From: JAJFFW01 sp963922595
GTDB lineage: Bacteria; Pseudomonadota; Alphaproteobacteria; Caulobacterales; Parvularculaceae
Reading direction: 5' to 3'
DNA: 63,639 bases
Assembly: GCA_963922595.1 (NCBI GenBank)
Contig: CAWUIM010000010.1
Location: 1 to 63,639 of the forward strand
Under the pieces are notes generated by a model that did no database searches, had not been told where the DNA came from, and saw only the letters and a list, made by a program, of their open reading frames with translations. Shown here one piece after another: positions 16,190-24,492 of this stretch; positions within the stretch are counted from its first letter, which is position 1, and every line of letters starts with the position of its first letter. Position numbers and translations under genes: made by a program.

Positions 16190-18685
16190 CTAAAACCGTT
16201 CGAGAAGCCGTTCCAGATAGTCGATTTCTTCTTCGGTGCGCTCCCCATCGCTGAGGCGGCGGCGCAATTCCTGAAGGACTTCGCGCGCCGATTGTTGATC
16301 GGCGCCGTCCGGCACTTCGACGCCGTTGGGGCCAGGCGTCGCGCCGACCGGACGCCCGAGCGGGTCGTATCCGGGCCCGCTTTCGCCCCGGCCTTGCCCC
16401 TGAGCCTGGCGGGCTTGTTCGCCAGCCGCTTCGGCGAGCGCCTCCGCGCCGTCGCGCAATTCCTGAATGGCGCGCTCCATGGCGGTGTTGGCGGCGTCGA
16501 AATTGTCGGATTGCAGGGCTTGTTCTGAACGGCGCATTTCGCGCGCGGCCTTATCAAAGGCGCGCGCCGCTTTTCCGTCTGGGTCAGGATTATCGCCGCC
16601 TGCGCCGCGCTCTCCCAGTTCTTCGCGAAGCGCATTCAAGTCCTCGCTTAGCGCGCCTTGTTCGTCGGCAAGTCCGCCGCCGGAAGCGCCAGGACTTTGC
16701 CCTTCACGGAAAGAGCGATTGGCGAGATCGCGCTGGCGGCCAATAAGATCGCCCGCTGCGCCAGCGCCGCCGGCTTGCCCCTGACCTTGCCCTTGTCCCT
16801 GGCCTTGTCCTTGACCGCTCTGTCCTTGTCCGGGTTGTCCCGAAAGGCGCAGGTTATCGAGAATGTTCTGTAACTCGCTCAACGCCTGACGCGCGGCGTT
16901 GTCGGCGCCGGATTGTGCAAGGTCGCGAATGGAGTCGAGAAGCTGATCGAGATCGCCCTGCTCTAATTGCTCTGACGCCTCTCCGTCCTGGCTGGCCTGG
17001 GCCTGACCCGATTCAGCCAGAGCCTGCAGATACCGGTTCATTGCGGCGCGCAACTCTTCCACAAGACGCGCGATCTCTGCGTCGTCGGCGCCGCGCTCCA
17101 GCGCTTCGCGCAAAGCGTTTTCCGCCGCTTCAAGCCGGCGTTTGGCCAGTTCCAGTGCTTCGTCCTCAAGCTGCAGAGCGAGCGGCCAGAAGTCAGCGAC
17201 GGTTTTATCGAAGCCGCCCTTTTCCTCTCTATCTCGGTTCTTCATGACGCGCCAAAATGCGCTTCTAATAAGAAGATAATCGGTAGACTGATCGTAAAAC
17301 TGGTCCGGCGCGAGTGTCAGCGCCTCGAAGGAACGGCCGGCCCGGGGCCAGTCTTTTTTTGCAACGGCGAGGGTTTGGCGTTGTTCAATGACGGCTTTGG
17401 CGAGCGGATTGAAGAACTCACGCGCGGGTAGTTTGAACCGCACTTCCTCCGTCATGCCGGTTTGCCCGGCGCCGTCTTCGACCGTCAATGCGGCGATAAC
17501 GCTGAGGCCGGCCCACGGGTCGGATTGGAGATCGACTGCGAAGCGGCGCTCGCCTATTGCACCGGCGAGGCCATCAAGCGATAGCGTGCGGGACTGATCA
17601 AGGGCGTCTGCGTCAAAGCCCGGCGCATCGAGCGGACGTTCCTGATCCGGATCGAGCCGCATCGCAAGGCTCGCTTTTGCGACGCCATAATCGTCGTTGA
17701 TCATTAGCGCAAAGGAAAGCCGGGCGTCATCGGTCGCGGACGGCGGGTCGATGAAGGCGACGCTCGGATCGCGGTCGGGAATGGCTCCAAGGGGCCATGT
17801 TCCTTCCTGACCGCCGAGCCGGAAACGCAGAACGCCGCTTTCTTCAAACGTCAAAGCCGCGCGGGCGGCGGCGCCGTTTGCGGTTTCGACCTTGCTTTTG
17901 ACAGTTTCGCCATCCACATCGAGCGTCAATTTGAATGATTTCGACGTGTTGATCTGCGCCAGGATTATCGAGCCTTCAGGCGCATTCACCTGGTCGCGCA
18001 ATCCCGCAAGCGGCTCGCCTGCGCGCAGGAGATAGATCGGCGCCTTCCCGGTATAGGCGGGCGCCTCGATCCAGATATCGGCGAGGGAGAGCCCGTCCTT
18101 TAGAATGTCATTGGGGCGGAAACCTTCAGCGAGGCGGGCGGCGCGTTCGTCGCCTGCCGCAACGAGCGCAATGGTCAAGAGGCCGATCGCGCCATACCGC
18201 AGCGCGTAAGGATCGCGCGCATCCACGGTTGCTTTCGGATTACCAAGCCGCGCGGCGCGCGCGCGTTCGGCGCTGGCTTCCATATGCGCGCGCCAAAGCG
18301 GATTATCCTCGTCTGCGCCGAAGGGTCTGTCTTCGAGCGCTTGCAAAGGGGCATGGCGCGCTGCGCCGTCTTCTTCCAGCCGGATCAGGGCAGACCGGCG
18401 CGTCGGGAATGTGAGATCCCAAAGATAGGTGCGCATGGCCCAGGCGGTGACGCCGGCGCAGGCGGCGAGCGCCGCCCAATGCGCCAAAGCCGGCGTTGCG
18501 CGCCAGACGCCAAACAGGCTCAATGTTAACAGAAGAAAAATGGGCGCGAGAACGGGAACGAGACCCGGCCACAGATCTTCCCAAAACAACACGAGACGCG
18601 CCGTCAGAACCTTCAGCGGCCCTGGCGCCCGGCGTCCGGTCTCGCCCTGTTCATTCGGGGACATATGTCCCGCTCCACTCGTCAT
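16190..18685 (-). CDS. TIGR02302 family (DUF4175) membrane protein
   Basis: A long membrane protein (831 residues) seen across alphaproteobacteria. TM helices lie at about 42-62 and 66-90, a third hydrophobic stretch at about 160-178. Residues 200-400 look beta-rich and extracytoplasmic (EAPAYTGKAPIYLL, EGSIILAQINTSKS, VAFIDPPSATDDARLSFALMINDDYGV). The C-terminal 400 residues are helical, with a Gly-Gln repeat linker (about 610-635) and Arg/Glu-rich helices ending EEEIDYLERLLERF. The function is unknown. The gene is convergent with obgE (34 bases between stops). An in-frame ATG at 18664 is an alternative start. Confidence 0.85.
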   Translation of the reverse strand: MTSGAGHMSPNEQGETGRRAPGPLKVLTARLVLFWEDLWPGLVPVLAPIFLLLTLSLFGVWRATPALAHWAALAACAGVTAWAMRTYLWDLTFPTRRSALIRLEEDGAARHAPLQALEDRPFGADEDNPLWRAHMEASAERARAARLGNPKATVDARDPYALRYGAIGLLTIALVAAGDERAARLAEGFRPNDILKDGLSLADIWIEAPAYTGKAPIYLLRAGEPLAGLRDQVNAPEGSIILAQINTSKSFKLTLDVDGETVKSKVETANGAAARAALTFEESGVLRFRLGGQEGTWPLGAIPDRDPSVAFIDPPSATDDARLSFALMINDDYGVAKASLAMRLDPDQERPLDAPGFDADALDQSRTLSLDGLAGAIGERRFAVDLQSDPWAGLSVIAALTVEDGAGQTGMTEEVRFKLPAREFFNPLAKAVIEQRQTLAVAKKDWPRAGRSFEALTLAPDQFYDQSTDYLLIRSAFWRVMKNRDREEKGGFDKTVADFWPLALQLEDEALELAKRRLEAAENALREALERGADDAEIARLVEELRAAMNRYLQALAESGQAQASQDGEASEQLEQGDLDQLLDSIRDLAQSGADNAARQALSELQNILDNLRLSGQPGQGQSGQGQGQGQGQGQGQAGGAGAAGDLIGRQRDLANRSFREGQSPGASGGGLADEQGALSEDLNALREELGERGAGGDNPDPDGKAARAFDKAAREMRRSEQALQSDNFDAANTAMERAIQELRDGAEALAEAAGEQARQAQGQGRGESGPGYDPLGRPVGATPGPNGVEVPDGADQQSAREVLQELRRRLSDGERTEEEIDYLERLLERF

Positions 18686-18813
18686 ACTTCTTGCACTCTA
18701 ACCGGCATCTGTGCTGGCGTCGATTGTCGGCAGTCGCCGTCTATCTTTGTTTTCGCCCGGTCCGCCGCAAGTCCTGTTCCGCGGAAAGGGTTAATGAACC
18801 GAAAGGAAACGCC

Positions 18814-19188
18814 TTGGTTTTGTCGATTGCATCCTCCCGGGGCCGTCAGCGTCTGGCGGAGGATGCCTCACAATCAAGACGGGATGAAGGCGCACGGCGT
18901 TGGGCGCTCGCCCTTGTGATCGCCTATAATATCGTTGGACTCCTCGATATCACATCGACTCATCTCAGCCTCGCTGCCGGGGCTGGCGAAGAGGCGAACC
19001 CTGTTATGCGTCTCGCCATGAATAATCTGGGCCCCGGCTGGATCGGCGCGAAGCTGTTCCTGCAAGGGGTTATCAGCGCGATGGTGTTGTGGTTTCCGCA
19101 TCGGATTGTGCTGACGATCTTCCTGGTGGCTGTATCATCGAACGCGGTGGTCGTCGGAAATAACTTCCGGATTTTTCTTGGCGGTTAA
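18814..19188 (+). CDS. DUF5658-type small membrane protein
   Basis: A protein of about 124 residues with three membrane stretches: ALALVIAYNIVGLLDITSTHLSL (split here: ALALVIAYNIVGLLD and TSTHLSL), LGPGWIGAKLFLQGVISAMVL and RIVLTIFLVAVSSNAVVVGNN. The LLDIxST-x3-L plus EANPVM pattern is that of DUF5658 proteins of unknown role. The TTG at 18814 is chosen because AAAGGA sits six bases upstream; no ATG or GTG occurs in frame between the divergent TIGR02302 start and this point. It is convergent with lysA, with eight bases between the stops. Confidence 0.68.
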   Translation: MVLSIASSRGRQRLAEDASQSRRDEGARRWALALVIAYNIVGLLDITSTHLSLAAGAGEEANPVMRLAMNNLGPGWIGAKLFLQGVISAMVLWFPHRIVLTIFLVAVSSNAVVVGNNFRIFLGG

Positions 19189-19196
19189 ACCACGGC

Positions 19197-20462
19197 TCAA
19201 AGCCAATCCGGCGCTTCTTCCAACGCCGTGATCTCATCGAAGGTGGGACGCCTACGGATGACTGCGAATTTATCGCCGCTTACCAGCACCTCGGGGATCA
19301 ATGGCCGTGTGTTATATTGCGAGGCTTGGACTGCGCCGTAAGCGCCCGCAGACATAAAAGCGATAAGCGCGTCCGGCGTCTGTTCGGGCAGGTTGCGTTC
19401 AACCGCGAACCGGTCGCCGGTCTCACAAACAGGTCCGACGAGGTCGTAGCGGGCTGTGGCGTGACCGGATTGCGGTTCTGTCACCGGCAGAACTTTGTGG
19501 AAAGCGTCATAAAGGGCCGGGCGGATGAGATCATTCATGCCGGCGTCCAAAATCAAAAACCGGCGAACGTCGCCCGGCTTATCGTAAATGACGCGCGCGA
19601 CCATGATGCCGGCGTTGCCGACAATCATGCGCCCCGGTTCGAAAATGAGCTGAACACCTAAGGGCTCGGCGATCTTCCGAATGAGTTTCGCATAATCGTC
19701 AGGATGCGGCGGGTCTTGATCGGTATCGCCATAGGGAATGCCGAGCCCGCCTCCAAGATCGATCCTCTCGATTGTCACGCCGTCAGCGCGGAGCGTCGCG
19801 ACGAGATCGGCGACACGCGAAAAAGCTTTTTCGAAGGGCGCCAGATCAGCGATTTGCGAGCCGATATGCACGTCGACGCCCTTGACTGCGACGCCTTTCA
19901 TCGCAGCCGCTTTTGCGTAAAGCGCGCGCGCGCGCGTCCAGGGCACACCAAATTTGTCTTCCGCCTTGCCGGTCGAGATTTTCTCATGACCGCCCGCCGC
20001 CACATCCGGATTGACGCGGAAAGCGATCGGCGCCGCGACGCCTTTTGACAGCGCCACGTCGTTCAGCGCTTCGAGCTCGGGCTCGGATTCGACGTTGAAT
20101 TGGTGAATGCCCTCCTCAAGCGCGAGGGCCATTTCCTCCCGGGTTTTGCCGACCCCGGAAAAGACGATCTTGTCGGCGGGGATGTTCGCTGCGCGCGCGC
20201 GTTTCAACTCCCCCGCTGAGACCACGTCAGCGCCCGCGCCTTCGCTCGCCAATACCCGCAGAACTGCAAGGTTCGAGTTAGCTTTCACCGAATAGGCGGT
20301 GAGCGCATCCATATCCGCGAAGGCTGTCCGAAAAACGGACATGTGCCGCCGCAGGGTTGCTTCTGAATAACAATAAAACGGCGTGCCGACCTTCTCGGCG
20401 ATCACCGTCAATGAGGCGTCTTCCGCATGGAGTACGCCGTTTTTGTAGACAAAATGGTGCAT
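19197..20462 (-). CDS. lysA: diaminopimelate decarboxylase
   Basis: A PLP enzyme that makes L-lysine from meso-diaminopimelate. The Schiff-base lysine is Lys60 in AYSVKANSN. The PLP phosphate-binding stretch LGGGLGIPY and EPGRMIVGNAG follow, and GPVCETGDRF carries the second active-site cysteine region of the alanine-racemase-like C-terminal barrel. The protein has 421 residues, normal length. It is the last gene of argH-lptM-lysA; the lptM stop is three bases upstream. Confidence 0.97.
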   Translation of the reverse strand: MHHFVYKNGVLHAEDASLTVIAEKVGTPFYCYSEATLRRHMSVFRTAFADMDALTAYSVKANSNLAVLRVLASEGAGADVVSAGELKRARAANIPADKIVFSGVGKTREEMALALEEGIHQFNVESEPELEALNDVALSKGVAAPIAFRVNPDVAAGGHEKISTGKAEDKFGVPWTRARALYAKAAAMKGVAVKGVDVHIGSQIADLAPFEKAFSRVADLVATLRADGVTIERIDLGGGLGIPYGDTDQDPPHPDDYAKLIRKIAEPLGVQLIFEPGRMIVGNAGIMVARVIYDKPGDVRRFLILDAGMNDLIRPALYDAFHKVLPVTEPQSGHATARYDLVGPVCETGDRFAVERNLPEQTPDALIAFMSAGAYGAVQASQYNTRPLIPEVLVSGDKFAVIRRRPTFDEITALEEAPDWL

Positions 20463-20465
20463 GCG

Positions 20466-20582
20466 TTACGAGCCGCGCGCGTCTTCCTGCGGCGGCTCCG
20501 AGCCGGGCGCGCGTAATGGAGCTTTCTTGCCGCATGCGGACAAAAATAGGATCGCCGCCAATACTGTTAGGATAAGTTTCAT
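20466..20582 (-). CDS. lptM: LptM-like small lipoprotein
   Basis: A 38-residue lipoprotein. It reads MKLILTVLAAILFLSACGKK and then a Pro-rich tail. The lipobox is LSAC, followed by GKKAPL, as in the LptM/YifL family (LxxCGxKxPLxxP). In E. coli LptM assists assembly of the LPS translocon LptD. Its start overlaps the argH stop (ATGA, 20582-20579) and its stop is three bases before lysA, the same argH-lptM-lysA order found widely in proteobacteria. Position and motif together make the call firm despite the tiny size. Confidence 0.85.
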   Translation of the reverse strand: MKLILTVLAAILFLSACGKKAPLRAPGSEPPQEDARGS

Positions 20583-21976
20583 TTAAGCCTCGTGCGCCAG
20601 TGTTCCACTTGCGCTTTCACGTTTTCCGGGGCCGTCCCGCCATAAGAAGTACGCGAGGCGACCGACGCTTCCACTGTTAGAACAGAGAATACGTCTTTTT
20701 CGACGCGCGGCTCAACCGATTGGAGTTGGGCGAGGGACAATTCATCAAGCCGCACGCCTTCTTTTTCCGCGAGCGCGACAATTGCGCCGGTCACATGATG
20801 GGCGTCGCGGAAAGCGAAGCCGAGAACGCGCACCAGCCAATCGGCAAGGTCGGTCGCGGTTGAATAACCGGCCATGGCCGCGGTCCGCATGGCGTTCTTG
20901 TCGATCGATAAATCGCCCACCATGCCGGTCATCGCCGCAATCGCCAGGGCGAGATCGTCAAACGCCTGAAATGTCGCCGCTTTGTCTTCCTGCATGTCCT
21001 TCGAGTAGGCGAGCGGCAGGCCTTTCATCATCATCAACAGGCTTGAGAATGAAGACGATATCCGACCGACCTTTGCGCGCACCAATTCCGCCGCATCCGG
21101 ATTTTTCTTCTGCGGCATGATCGACGACCCCGTCGAAAATGCGTCTGAGAGCGTTGCAAAACCGAAATGCGCAGAGGTCCAGAAGACGATCTCTTCAGCG
21201 AGCCGGGAAAGGTGCATGGCGCAAATGGACGCGGCGCCGAGGGCTTCGAGCGCAAAATCGCGCGCGGAAACGGCGTCGAGGGAATTCGGCATCGGCCGGT
21301 CGAAGCCAAGCGCTTTGGCCGTCATGCCGCGGTCGATGGGAAACGGGGTGCCGGCGAGCGCTGCAGCGCCCAGAGGGCACTCATTGAGGCGCGCACGCGC
21401 ATCACTGAAGCGGCCGCGGTCGCGCGCGATCATATCAACGTAAGCAAGGCAATGATGGCCGAATGTGACAGGCTGCGCCGTTTGCAAATGTGTGTAGCCA
21501 GGCATCACCGTATCAGTATGGGCGCTGGCGAGATCGACAAATGCGCGCTGAAGATCGCTCAGCGCGCTGTCAATCGTTTCGCATTCTGCGCGCATCCATA
21601 GTCTGAAATCAGTGGCGACCTGGTCATTGCGTGAGCGCCCCGTGTGCAAACGTGCGGCGGGCTCCCCCACAAGCTCTTTCAGCCGCGCTTCGATATTCAT
21701 GTGAATATCCTCAAGCGCGGGCGAAAAATTGAAGGCTCCGCTCTCGATTTCCGCAGCAATTTTATCGAGGCCCTGTTGGATCGCAGCTTCATCTTCCGGC
21801 GAGATGATCCCCTGATGCGCCAACATCGCCGCGTGCGCTTTTGAGCCTGCGATGTCTTCGCGCCACAGGCGTTTATCCACGCCGATGGACGCGTTGATTT
21901 CCTGCATGATCGCAGCCGGTCCCGCGGCGAAGCGTCCGCCCCACATTTTATTTTTTTGATCTGAATGATCTGTCAT
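20579..21976 (-). CDS. argH: argininosuccinate lyase
   Basis: The last step of arginine synthesis: argininosuccinate to arginine and fumarate. The fumarase/aspartase signature GSSIMPQKKNPD is intact, TGRSRNDQVATDFRLW carries substrate contacts, and PGYTHLQTAQPVTFGHH holds the catalytic His region. From ATG 21976 the protein has 465 residues, with AAGG six bases upstream; an ATG at 22006 would leave no room for the divergent tlpA start at 22008. The two genes diverge with 31 bases between the start codons. Confidence 0.97.
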   Translation of the reverse strand: MTDHSDQKNKMWGGRFAAGPAAIMQEINASIGVDKRLWREDIAGSKAHAAMLAHQGIISPEDEAAIQQGLDKIAAEIESGAFNFSPALEDIHMNIEARLKELVGEPAARLHTGRSRNDQVATDFRLWMRAECETIDSALSDLQRAFVDLASAHTDTVMPGYTHLQTAQPVTFGHHCLAYVDMIARDRGRFSDARARLNECPLGAAALAGTPFPIDRGMTAKALGFDRPMPNSLDAVSARDFALEALGAASICAMHLSRLAEEIVFWTSAHFGFATLSDAFSTGSSIMPQKKNPDAAELVRAKVGRISSSFSSLLMMMKGLPLAYSKDMQEDKAATFQAFDDLALAIAAMTGMVGDLSIDKNAMRTAAMAGYSTATDLADWLVRVLGFAFRDAHHVTGAIVALAEKEGVRLDELSLAQLQSVEPRVEKDVFSVLTVEASVASRTSYGGTAPENVKAQVEHWRTRLK

Positions 21977-22007
21977 AAGTGCCTTGTAACGAGGAAAGGA
22001 CGACAAG

Positions 22008-22634
22008 GTGAAGGCTTTTGCGACGCCGCGGCTGTGGATTTACATCTGGAGTGGGCTCGGCGCGGCGTTTTTGCTCTATATTATTGTCTCCGCCGCATCG
22101 CAGCCGGGCGGGCAGACGGTCGTCGCCGCATGCAAGGTTTCTGTGAAAGACCGCCATCCGTCATTCCTGGTCGGCGATATGGCCGATTTCACTTACGCCT
22201 TTCCGCCGCGACAAGCACCCACCGCGGCGTTTCAAAAAGACGACGTGTCGCTCTCACTCGCCGACTTTCGCGGAAAAACTATTCTTGTGAATTTCTGGGC
22301 CACCTGGTGCCCGCCGTGCCTGAAGGAGCTGCCGTCATTGAATGCGCTTCAGGGCGCGCTCGGTTCTGACAAATTCGAAGTGGTGGCCGTCGCAGCCGAC
22401 CCGAAAGGCCCGGAAGAAGCGCGGAAATATCTCGATCGGCTGAACATTAACAATTTGACACTTTATACGGACGAGCGCCTGCGTCTCGCCAGTTCCGTGG
22501 GCAGCGGCGCTGTTTTACCGGTTTCCATCCTTTATTCGCCTGAAGGAGCCGAAGTCGGCCGACTGGTGGGCGAGGCTGATTGGAGCGGCGAGGCCGCTCG
22601 CCGGCTCGTCTCAAATGCGATCGACTGCCTTTAA
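22008..22634 (+). CDS. TlpA-type thioredoxin-like protein
   Basis: A membrane-anchored thioredoxin of 208 residues. One N-terminal helix (about 9-30) anchors it; the periplasmic thioredoxin fold carries the WATWCPPCLKEL active site (CxxC with PP, as in TlpA/ResA). TlpA-type proteins reduce disulfides during cytochrome c or cytochrome oxidase assembly. The start is GTG 22008, with AAGGA eight bases upstream. tlpA divergent from argH is a frequent alphaproteobacterial arrangement. Confidence 0.9.
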   Translation: MKAFATPRLWIYIWSGLGAAFLLYIIVSAASQPGGQTVVAACKVSVKDRHPSFLVGDMADFTYAFPPRQAPTAAFQKDDVSLSLADFRGKTILVNFWATWCPPCLKELPSLNALQGALGSDKFEVVAVAADPKGPEEARKYLDRLNINNLTLYTDERLRLASSVGSGAVLPVSILYSPEGAEVGRLVGEADWSGEAARRLVSNAIDCL

Positions 22635-22749
22635 TTGGCGTTGTGCGCGCCTTGCTTTAGCCCCGCAATCGCTTAATTCAAGAATTAGAGGCCGTCGGGG
22701 CGTCGCGCTGCGCGGCCATTGATATTTTTACATTTAGGGGAATTTCCAA

Positions 22750-24411
22750 ATGCCAATGAAATCAGTTTTTCTCGCAGGCGTTACGGCGCTTGCGCTTGTG
22801 GGATGCGGCGGTGAAGGCGGCGATGCGGGCGCATCGACATCCAGGGCGGCGTCAAAAGCCGCCTCGCCAAAATCCGCGTCACCAATTGACGCCAAATTCA
22901 GCCTTAAAGACGCAGCGCCGCTCGACGTGGACGCTTTATTCGCGCTTATGCCGGAAGATTCGCGCCCGACTTATGCGAGCGCCGATTTCGACAATAAGCT
23001 TGGCGCGACGGTTTTGACCAATCTTCAGTTTACAGATCCAAGCGACGGCGGCGGCGTCACCATCGACCGTGTGGAACTTTTCGGCGTTGATCCGGACGCC
23101 ATGAGCCGCGTTAATGCAGCGACCGACGCGAGCGTTGACGCGCCGTTTGAAACGATCTTTGAAAAAGTGCGCCTCTATGGCGTTCAGCCGAACGGCGAAG
23201 GCGACGACGCCATTATCAATTTCGGCGCGGTGGAGATCGACAAGCTTCAATTGCGTCAGGGCGGCTATGACGACACGCAGGACAATCCTGCGCTCCTCTT
23301 CAACGCCTTTGACCTCGGCGGCCTCTACTTCAAGGATATCTCGGTCGATGCGACGGAAGAAGAAGGGCCAAAGGTTCAGGCTTCCTTGCCGGACGTCCGC
23401 GTCGTGGGTGTTAGCGGCGGCAAGGTCGGCGCGATCGTCATCAATGATATGAATTATGAAATCGTTCAGACCGAAGAGACGATGCAGGCGATGACCGGCC
23501 TTCTCGGCGAGCAGGGCGCGCTCTTGATGAATAGTCCGCTGCGCAGCTTCATCGCGCCAGGAAACCAAAAGGCGTCGGTGAAGTCATTTGTCTGGAACGG
23601 CTTCGATCTCTCCGGCCTTATGGCGTTCAGCCTAAAGGGTGAAGAACCGCCGTACACGGCGAAAAACCTTGTTCGTCTTGGGTCGATGGAGCTGAGAGAT
23701 GTGGAGACCTACATTAACGGCGAGCTCGCCTATAAAACTGAAAAATCGACGCTGACCGCAACGGAGTCCACATGGCTGATCCCCACAAGAGTGCGCGCCA
23801 AATCGGAAGGCGACACCTATAACCTTACAGCTTATGTGCCGGAGGGCGAGGAAGAGCTCTTAAAAATCGTGAAGGACAATGGTCTCGACAAGATCAAGGG
23901 CTCCAGCGACATGTCATGGGACTGGGACTCTGCGAAAGGCGGCGCGGCCTTCAAAACCAACATGGATATGAGCGGCTTTGCGAACTTCGCCATGGGCTTT
24001 GATCTCGACGGCCTTGAAATTGATAAACTGGCCGCAGCGATAGGTGAAGGCGACGAGGCCGCCGTCGCAAGCATCGGCGAATTCAATGGTTTCAACCTGA
24101 CGCTCAAAGACGGGAAATTGCTCGATACGATCTTTGATATCGCTGCGCTCCAGATGGGCGGCACCGGCGACGACCTGCGTCAGTCCGCGCCGGCGATGGT
24201 GCGCCTGTCCGGCGCCCAGGCGGCGGCGCTGAACCCGCGCATTCAGGGATATGTGGATGCGTTTGCCGCGTTCCTCTCAGACGGCGGCACGCTTGAGATC
24301 AACGCGAACCCGGATCAAGCGGTGCCATTCGCTGATATCGCCGCCGCCGGTGAAACCGGACCGCAGACCTTGCCTGACGTGCTCGATCTGACGGTCACGC
24401 ACAAAAAGTAA
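22750..24411 (+). CDS. large hypothetical lipoprotein
   Basis: Not recognised. The 553-residue protein has a lipoprotein signal, MPMKSVFLAGVTALALVGCG, with lipobox LVGC, and then a Ser/Ala/Lys linker (about 25-50). The rest is acidic and rich in short strands separated by Gly-Asp turns; several segments share a pattern of F-x-G-x-D followed by a hydrophobic strand (FNAFDLGGLYFKDISVD, WNGFDLSGLMAFSLKG, MGFDLDGLEIDKLA). This suggests a repetitive beta-fold of the AsmA/DUF945 kind, but that is inference. It stands alone between tlpA and a terminator. Confidence 0.75.
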   Translation: MPMKSVFLAGVTALALVGCGGEGGDAGASTSRAASKAASPKSASPIDAKFSLKDAAPLDVDALFALMPEDSRPTYASADFDNKLGATVLTNLQFTDPSDGGGVTIDRVELFGVDPDAMSRVNAATDASVDAPFETIFEKVRLYGVQPNGEGDDAIINFGAVEIDKLQLRQGGYDDTQDNPALLFNAFDLGGLYFKDISVDATEEEGPKVQASLPDVRVVGVSGGKVGAIVINDMNYEIVQTEETMQAMTGLLGEQGALLMNSPLRSFIAPGNQKASVKSFVWNGFDLSGLMAFSLKGEEPPYTAKNLVRLGSMELRDVETYINGELAYKTEKSTLTATESTWLIPTRVRAKSEGDTYNLTAYVPEGEEELLKIVKDNGLDKIKGSSDMSWDWDSAKGGAAFKTNMDMSGFANFAMGFDLDGLEIDKLAAAIGEGDEAAVASIGEFNGFNLTLKDGKLLDTIFDIAALQMGGTGDDLRQSAPAMVRLSGAQAAALNPRIQGYVDAFAAFLSDGGTLEINANPDQAVPFADIAAAGETGPQTLPDVLDLTVTHKK

Positions 24412-24436
24412 TGCTTCTTCCGTTATCGGAAACAAG

Positions 24437-24464
24437 ACAGCCGCTCCTTGTGGGCGGCTGTTTT
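24437..24464 (+). terminator. intrinsic terminator after the large lipoprotein
   Basis: ACAGCCGC (24437-24444) pairs with GCGGCTGT (24454-24461) across a nine-base loop, followed by TTT and a C. The gene on the other strand ends at 24493, so the hairpin may also help stop it. Confidence 0.75.
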
Positions 24465-24492
24465 CTGTTGGGCGGAATTTTTGGGCGGCCCA

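Noticed and set aside
18496..18813. Longer N-terminus of the DUF5658 protein
   Set aside because: It would run deep into the divergent TIGR02302 gene and contains no conserved sequence; the TTG at 18814 has a ribosome site.
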